20,538 bases of DNA, from the NCBI GenBank assembly GCA_031255275.1, contig JAIRSV010000038.1, positions 1 to 20,538 of the forward strand, written 5' to 3'. The stretch is from Proteiniphilum sp. (GTDB lineage: Bacteria > Bacteroidota > Bacteroidia > Bacteroidales > Dysgonomonadaceae). The notes under the pieces were generated by a model. It was not told where the DNA came from, searched no databases, and saw only the letters and a program-made list of their open reading frames with translations. The position numbers were made by a program, and so were the translations under genes. Shown piece by piece: positions 16,392 through 20,538 of the stretch (position 1 is the first letter of the stretch; each line of letters starts with the position of its first letter).

Positions 16392-17141
16392 CTACATCCA
16401 AACGGCTTCGGGATAGGCCACCCTTTCCAGAAAAAGGGCGTGCCCGGGTGCCGAATCACCCGCCTCACCGCGGTTGCGGGCTTCGATGATGCGCCGCAAC
16501 CCCTGCTCATTGAGCCGTCCTCTGCCCGCTTCAAGCAATGTGCCTACAATGGCCCGTACCATATTTCTGAGGAAACGGTCGGCGCGAACGGTGAACACAG
16601 ACAGCCCGTCTTCCATCTCCCACCGGGCATGTTCAATCCGGCAGATGTTGGTCTTCACGCCGGTATGCAGTTTGCTGAAGCTGGTAAAGTCCTCATATTC
16701 CCTCAGCACTCCGCACAGGAGATTCATCGCCTCCAGGTCGGGCTGAAAAAACAGTCTGTATGTATATTCGTGAAGAAACGGATCTTTCGCCGCCGCCACA
16801 TAGTATTTATATGTCCGCGAGAGGGCGCTGAAACGGGCGTGTGCATCGGGACGCACCTGCCGTACGGCGGAAAGGGATATATCTTTCGGAAGAAAATTAT
16901 TGAGTTTGCATACCAGATCGCCGGGAGAAAACGGATCGCCCTCCCAGTCAAAATGGGCTACCATCCCGCGGGCATGTACCCCGGCATCGGTTCTTCCGGC
17001 TCCCACTACCTTCACCTCACTTCTCAAGATAAGGGAAAGCGCTTCCTGCAGCGTCTGCTGCACACTCATCCCGTTGGGCTGGATCTGCCAGCCCGCATAA
17101 TTTTTGCCGTTATAGGAAAGAGTGATGAAGAAACGGGACAT
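16392..17141 (-). CDS. truA: tRNA pseudouridine synthase A (tRNA pseudouridine 38-40 synthase)
   Basis: This 249-residue protein has the normal length for TruA. The TruA start (RFFITLSYNGKNYAGWQIQP) is followed by the catalytic motif GRTDAGVHA with nucleophile D52, and later by the conserved segments RFSALSRTYKYYV and the C-terminal RFLRNMVRAIVGTLLEAGRG. It converts uridines at positions 38-40 of the tRNA anticodon arm to pseudouridine in the cytoplasm. The gene is separated by 155 bases from the exonuclease gene upstream and by 115 bases from the ABC ATPase gene downstream, so it may have its own promoter, although none was recognised. Its link with the transporter genes is probably only positional. 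Confidence 0.96.
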   Translation of the reverse strand: MSRFFITLSYNGKNYAGWQIQPNGMSVQQTLQEALSLILRSEVKVVGAGRTDAGVHARGMVAHFDWEGDPFSPGDLVCKLNNFLPKDISLSAVRQVRPDAHARFSALSRTYKYYVAAAKDPFLHEYTYRLFFQPDLEAMNLLCGVLREYEDFTSFSKLHTGVKTNICRIEHARWEMEDGLSVFTVRADRFLRNMVRAIVGTLLEAGRGRLNEQGLRRIIEARNRGEAGDSAPGHALFLERVAYPEAVWM

Positions 17142-17296
17142 CCGGATTTTATAAATGGATTTGAATCATCTGCTTTTTCCGAAATGAAGCGTGTATTTCC
17201 CGGAACAGTCCGATTATTATCGCTGCCGCTGATACTGATAGCCGTTAAGTAACTTCGGAATTTTAGAGGAATATGTTTGTTCTGTGAATGACGCGC
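17142..17296. other. Intergenic gap between the exonuclease and truA genes
   Basis: This 155-base stretch has no convincing small gene, hairpin terminator or TAnnTTTG box on either strand. It may hold a weak promoter for truA that I cannot recognise. Confidence 0.5.
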
Positions 17297-18067
17297 TTAA
17301 CCGTTCATTGCCCGCAGCCTGATTTTCGTAAGCGCCTGTTTGGTATTGAGCGGGAAATCGCCGTCCATCATCCAGGCATAGTAGCCCGGTTCGCTTTTGA
17401 GCACGTCTGCTACCGACTTTCCCTTGTGTTTCCCGAAATTGAAAATCTCCGCCCCTTTCTCGTCATAGATAAACCGGCCGGCGAAGTCTACATTGTTATT
17501 GAAACTCGAATACTCTTTCGACAACTCTTCAATATCGTTTTTCAGATCCGGATAACGGTCGAGCTGCGATTTCATCACCTCATACGTGGCGATGGTATCC
17601 GCCTCGGCAGAGTGAGCGTTATCCAGTTTTTTATCGCAGTAAAAGGCATACGCTGCCTCCAGCGTACGCTGTTCCTTTTTGTGAAAGATGATTTGCACAT
17701 CCACAAACTTGCGTTTGCTCATATCGAAATCCACTCCGGCGCGCAGAAACTCTTCCGCCAGCATCGGCACGTCAAACCGGCTCGAATTGAATCCTGCCAG
17801 GTCGCACCCTTCCAGCTGGTCGGCAAGCGACCGCGCTACCTGTTTGAAGGTGGGACAATCTTTCACGTCTTCATCGGTGATGCCGTGAATAGCGGTGGCC
17901 TGCGGGGGAATAGGCATTTCGGGATTGATACGGCGTGACTTTATCTCCTCTTTGCCGTTGGGATGGATTTTCAGGAATGATATTTCCACGATACGGTCGC
18001 GCGTGACGCTGATTCCGGTCGTTTCCAGGTCAAAAAAAATCAGGGGGTTCTTCAGATTTAACTTCAT
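17297..18067 (-). CDS. 3'-5' exonuclease, DnaQ-like DEDDh family
   Basis: This protein has 256 residues from the chosen start. The DEDDh active site is complete: D13 and E15 in FFDLETTG, D99 in NSSRFDVPML, and H152 and D157 in NAHSAEADT. The typical exonuclease segment IHGITDEDV is also present. A C-terminal module of about 45 residues (FNFGKHKGKSVADVL...GYYAWMMDGDFP) resembles the small domain found at the end of some DnaQ-type nucleases. A start at 18088 would overlap dnaN by 8 bases and add seven residues (MTNDPPP); the start at MKLNLKNP is preferred because the fold begins right there, leaving a 13-base gap to dnaN. It probably acts in DNA repair or proofreading, and co-transcription with dnaN supports a replication-linked role. 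Confidence 0.9.
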   Translation of the reverse strand: MKLNLKNPLIFFDLETTGISVTRDRIVEISFLKIHPNGKEEIKSRRINPEMPIPPQATAIHGITDEDVKDCPTFKQVARSLADQLEGCDLAGFNSSRFDVPMLAEEFLRAGVDFDMSKRKFVDVQIIFHKKEQRTLEAAYAFYCDKKLDNAHSAEADTIATYEVMKSQLDRYPDLKNDIEELSKEYSSFNNNVDFAGRFIYDEKGAEIFNFGKHKGKSVADVLKSEPGYYAWMMDGDFPLNTKQALTKIRLRAMNG

Positions 18068-18080
18068 CGGGGGAGGATCG

Positions 18081-19205
18081 TTAGTCATTCAACATCATTG
18101 GCATCAGCAGCGTCAGCATATCTTCGTTTTCTTCCTTCTCCACGGGAAGGACCAGTCCGGCGCGCGACGGGTCGGAAAGCTCGACCCGCACATCGGATGA
18201 GGGTATATTATCGAGAATGTCTATAAGGAAGGAGGCTTTGAAGCCTATACTCATCACGCTCCCTCCGTAGGTGCAGGGGATGACCTCTTCTGCGGTAGTC
18301 AGGAAATCAATATCCTGGGCTGTCACTACGATTTTGTCTTCCGAGAGCTGGATTTTCACCAGGTTACTCGCCGGGTTCGAGAATACGGCTACGCGCTTGA
18401 GGGCATTCAGCAGCGTCAGGCGGTCTATGACGAACGTGTTGGGATTGTTCTGCGGAATCACCGAATTGTAATTGGGATAACGACCCTCCACAAAGCGACA
18501 AACCATCCTGTAGGACGACATCGCAATATAAGCGTTATTCTCGTCGAACTTGATCTCCACCGTTCCCGATTCTTTCGGAAGAAGCGATTTAAGAAGGTTC
18601 GCCGGTTTTTTGGGCAGGATAAATGATGAGCGTCCTTCCGCTTTAGGCTCGGTCGTGGTCATGCGTACCAGTTTGTGCCCGTCGGACGCCACAAAAGTAA
18701 GGTCTTCCGCAGTAATATCGAAATAGATACCGTTCATCACCGGGCGCAATTCATCGTCGGCAGTGGCAAATACCGTCCGGTTTATGCCCGAAAGGAGTGT
18801 ATCGGCTTCCATCGTCAGCGTCATGAAAGATTCTTTGAGCGGTTTCGGTTCGGGATACTCATCCCCCTTCAAACCTACAAAATTATATTTTCCGTTATGG
18901 TAATAAAGGAATATCTCCAGGGTTTCGTCGTTTATGTCGAACGTAAGCGGCTGGTCGGGCAATTCACGCAGCGGATCAAGCAGGTTACGGGCGTTGACGG
19001 CCAGGCTTCCTTCACCTTCCGCGCTATTCACTTCCACGCTTGTTTCCAGCCGTGTCTCGCTGTCGGCTGCGGTGAGCGACAGAGTATTACCTTTCAGATC
19101 GAGCAGAAAACAATCGAGAATGGGTAATGTGTTTCTGGAATTGATAACTCTGCTTATGGCCTGCAAATGACTTAACAGTGCGGCGCTTGATACTGCAAAT
19201 TTCAT
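18081..19205 (-). CDS. dnaN: DNA polymerase III subunit beta (sliding clamp)
   Basis: This 374-residue protein is close to the usual length of about 366-375. The first residues (MKFAVSSAALLSHLQAISRVI) are the standard beta-clamp start, followed by the family features NTLPILDCFLLDL, LTAADSETRLE, the middle-domain FATADDELRPVMNGIYFD, and a C-terminal LLMPMMLND close to the clamp's usual MPM.L end. The clamp is a ring dimer that tethers DNA polymerase III to DNA. The open frame continues upstream to 19349, but the extra 48 codons have no clamp similarity and cover the promoter. The exonuclease gene follows almost immediately. A -7-type box lies 26 bases before the start. Confidence 0.98.
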   Translation of the reverse strand: MKFAVSSAALLSHLQAISRVINSRNTLPILDCFLLDLKGNTLSLTAADSETRLETSVEVNSAEGEGSLAVNARNLLDPLRELPDQPLTFDINDETLEIFLYYHNGKYNFVGLKGDEYPEPKPLKESFMTLTMEADTLLSGINRTVFATADDELRPVMNGIYFDITAEDLTFVASDGHKLVRMTTTEPKAEGRSSFILPKKPANLLKSLLPKESGTVEIKFDENNAYIAMSSYRMVCRFVEGRYPNYNSVIPQNNPNTFVIDRLTLLNALKRVAVFSNPASNLVKIQLSEDKIVVTAQDIDFLTTAEEVIPCTYGGSVMSIGFKASFLIDILDNIPSSDVRVELSDPSRAGLVLPVEKEENEDMLTLLMPMMLND

Positions 19206-19230
19206 ACGATGAAAATATTTATTTTTTCGA

Positions 19231-19238
19231 CAAATATA
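19231..19238 (-). promoter_or_regulatory. Bacteroidales -7 promoter box for dnaN
   Basis: On the minus strand this reads TATATTTG, a perfect match to the Bacteroidota -7 consensus TAnnTTTG, with 25 bases between it and the dnaN start codon and A/T-rich leader sequence in between. No clear TTTG -33 box is seen at the usual 19-21-base spacing, so the promoter call rests on the -7 box and its position. Confidence 0.55.
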
Positions 19239-19364
19239 TGAAATTATCCTGGAGCTCTCACCAGTTTTTCTCATAAATTTATTCACACTGCACAAATCCC
19301 CGGGGCTGGAAGATGCGCTCATGGCGCTTCGCGCTATTCGTCCCGACACAAAAAAGCCGACACA

Positions 19365-19401
19365 AAAAGCCGGCTCCGGGAAAAAAAGGGAGCCGGCTTT
19401 T
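19365..19401 (-). terminator. Intrinsic terminator after the BACON/discoidin gene
   Basis: A 13-base perfect inverted repeat (19365-19377 and 19389-19401, core AGCCGGCTCC) surrounds an 11-base loop. On the minus strand the stem ends in a run of T followed by a second T-rich copy (GTGTCGGCTTTTTTGTG). It lies 49 bases after the BACON gene stop and upstream of the dnaN promoter, so it separates the two units. The T-flanked arms would also work in the opposite direction. Confidence 0.85.
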
Positions 19402-19450
19402 ACTCTATCCGCTAATGTCTGTCCGAGCTATGCTCTGCTGCTGAACATGA

Positions 19451-20359
19451 CTACTCCTGGAGGTAATACAACTCAAATTCCGCCATATTGAAGAATGTTG
19501 GAGCATCACCACTGTTTGTTTTATTTACAGTGAACCGGAAGTATTTGAATGGCGCTTTTGCCGTAAAATAGCCGGATTCATAGGTTGAGCCGGCTGCCAC
19601 AGGCAAATTATCATCCGAAGTCAGGTGCGTCAGCTCGTTCCAGTTCTCCCCGTCGGCGCTTACCGTTATCGACACGTCTATCGGCTTACCATTACCATTA
19701 TTTCTGTTCTGATACAGAAATTTACATCCCTTTACAGATTCATCCAGCGCCACCTGAAAATAATGAGCTTCCGTGATACCCCCGCCTGACCATCTGGAGT
19801 GGAAGTAACTTCCCGGATTTCCGTCTACCAGATTGCTTATGGGGCCTTCGGACGGTTCCTGGGCATTGGTAGATAACATATCCACCGTCAACGGTATTTT
19901 GTTGAAAACTGCCGCCGCCTGCCGCACGGTCAGGGTACGCATCAGCGTGTCGGCGGTGACGGTGACGAAGACCATAGCTTCGCGTATCTCCGTCCCGGTG
20001 TTTTCGGCAATGCTTACGACGATTTTATCGTTGCCTGTGCCGGATGCGGGATCAAATGTGAGCCACGGGCTGTCGCTTTCGGCCATCCATTCCATATTAC
20101 TTGCGACTGTCAGCGAGAAGTCGCCCCCTTCGGCTGTGATCTCACCCCAGTCCCCGGTGATTTCGAGCTGAGGGTCAATGCCCGGTTGCGTAACGGTCAG
20201 GGTACGCATCAGCGTGTCGGCGGTGACGGTGACCGTGGCCGTGCGCACCGCCGTCCCGGTGTTTTCGGCAATGCTTACGGCGATTTTACCGTTGCCCGTG
20301 CCGGACACGGGATCGGCCAGCGTGAGCCATTCGGCACTGCTTTCGGCCGTCCATTCCAC
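19451..20359 (-). CDS. BACON-repeat and F5/8-type C (discoidin) domain protein, 3' part of a broken gene
   Basis: Translation from the GTG at 20357-20359 gives 302 residues. It holds most of one BACON module (about 1-55), a full second BACON module (about 65-155; typical WLTFDPASGTGNDKIVVSIAENTG and TVTADTLMRTLTV) and a C-terminal discoidin/F5/8-type domain (about 160-302; ISNLVDGNPGSYFHSRW, HYFQVALDESV, ISVSADGENW-like, YFRFTVNKTNSG, FELYYL). BACON modules in Bacteroidota surface lipoproteins often act as spacers, and the discoidin domain usually binds carbohydrate. The GTG is not a real gene start: the same frame is open and module-like up to 20425, where an in-frame TAA (20426-20428) interrupts it, and no ATG lies between. 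The piece is therefore probably a disabled or misassembled 3' end. Confidence 0.7.
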   Translation of the reverse strand: MEWTAESSAEWLTLADPVSGTGNGKIAVSIAENTGTAVRTATVTVTADTLMRTLTVTQPGIDPQLEITGDWGEITAEGGDFSLTVASNMEWMAESDSPWLTFDPASGTGNDKIVVSIAENTGTEIREAMVFVTVTADTLMRTLTVRQAAAVFNKIPLTVDMLSTNAQEPSEGPISNLVDGNPGSYFHSRWSGGGITEAHYFQVALDESVKGCKFLYQNRNNGNGKPIDVSITVSADGENWNELTHLTSDDNLPVAAGSTYESGYFTAKAPFKYFRFTVNKTNSGDAPTFFNMAEFELYYLQE

Positions 20360-20538
20360 ATTACTTGCGACTGTCAGCGAGAAGTCGCCCCCTTCTGCAG
20401 TAACCGCGGCCCAGCCGTACCCCGCTTATTCGGGCTGAGGGGCCTTGCGCGGCGTGGTCTCGGGAACGGTTTGCTTGAGGGCGCCGGCGGTGACGGTGAC
20501 CGTGGCCGTGCGCACCGCCGTCCCGGTGTTTTCGGCAA
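19926..20538 (-). repeat. Tandem BACON-module DNA repeat, about 267-base period
   Basis: A 41-base identical block occurs at 19926-19966 and 20193-20233, and its CGGCGGTGACGGTGAC core recurs at 20485. The CCCGGTGTTTTCGGCAA block recurs at 19994, 20255 and 20522. The unit is 267 bases, with a 6-base difference in the first copy. This nucleotide-level identity indicates recent duplication or gene conversion. Confidence 0.85.
20426..20538 (-). pseudogene. Upstream BACON-module fragment ending at an in-frame TAA
   Basis: In the same frame as the downstream BACON/discoidin piece, this end of the window encodes AENTGTAVRTATVTVTAG and then a segment that departs from the repeat (ALKQTVPETTPRKAPQPE) before TAA. 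The first part matches the end of the neighbouring BACON modules closely. The frame and spacing line up with the next module, so a single nonsense codon or a pair of small changes would explain the break. The gene continues beyond the window edge, and the signal peptide or lipobox expected of the full protein is not in view. Confidence 0.6.

Noticed and set aside
16269..17252. Plus-strand open frame of 327 codons over truA
   Set aside because: It is antisense to truA, which has clear catalytic motifs; there is no domain in the plus-strand product.
18068..18088. Earlier start for the exonuclease, overlapping dnaN by 8 bases
   Set aside because: It would add MTNDPPP, which has no family support; the start at MKLNLKNP directly precedes the first strand of the fold. 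The alternative cannot be fully excluded.
19206..19349. Upstream extension of dnaN by 48 codons
   Set aside because: The added residues do not resemble the clamp, and the region contains the -7 box and A/T-rich leader; clamps start at MKFAVS-like sequence.

Overview
The window looks like a chromosome segment from a member of the Bacteroidales (Bacteroidota). The signs are a TAnnTTTG-type -7 box in front of dnaN, BACON and discoidin domains in a likely surface protein, a Bacteroidota-style ABC permease with a large periplasmic aminopeptidase-like domain, and few purine-rich ribosome sites. A Parabacteroides- or Tannerella-like genus fits but cannot be proved from this sequence. Every convincing gene lies on the minus strand, so transcription runs from high to low coordinates.

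Right end (19,366-20,538): the 3' part of a BACON-repeat/discoidin gene. It has an in-frame TAA between two BACON modules and is followed by a strong hairpin terminator. Housekeeping block (16,392-19,205): dnaN (sliding clamp), a DEDDh 3'-5' exonuclease almost touching it, and truA (tRNA pseudouridine synthase).

Transport block (350-16,276): seven genes read in one direction with gaps of 6 to 69 bases. In transcription order they are an ABC ATPase; a 1221-residue ABC permease with a periplasmic M1-aminopeptidase-like domain and a golvesin-like C-terminal domain; a TolC-type outer membrane factor; a lipoprotein periplasmic adaptor; an RND permease; a 1567-residue fusion of a complete RND permease with an ABC ATPase; and a small ABC-2-type permease. 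This combines a tripartite RND pump (two RND subunits and one adaptor, as in MdtABC) with two ABC modules, one covalently joined to an RND pump. The fused ABC domain is itself interrupted: its first strand with the A-loop tyrosine is separated from the Walker A part by about 175 residues carrying four predicted membrane helices. This fusion is the best candidate for an undescribed system here. The substrate cannot be read from the sequence.

Left end (1-349): no gene. It holds a compact repeat element with 44-base inverted arms (43/44 matching), three hairpins between the arms, and a 30-base direct repeat. It resembles a multicopy intergenic or MITE-like element.
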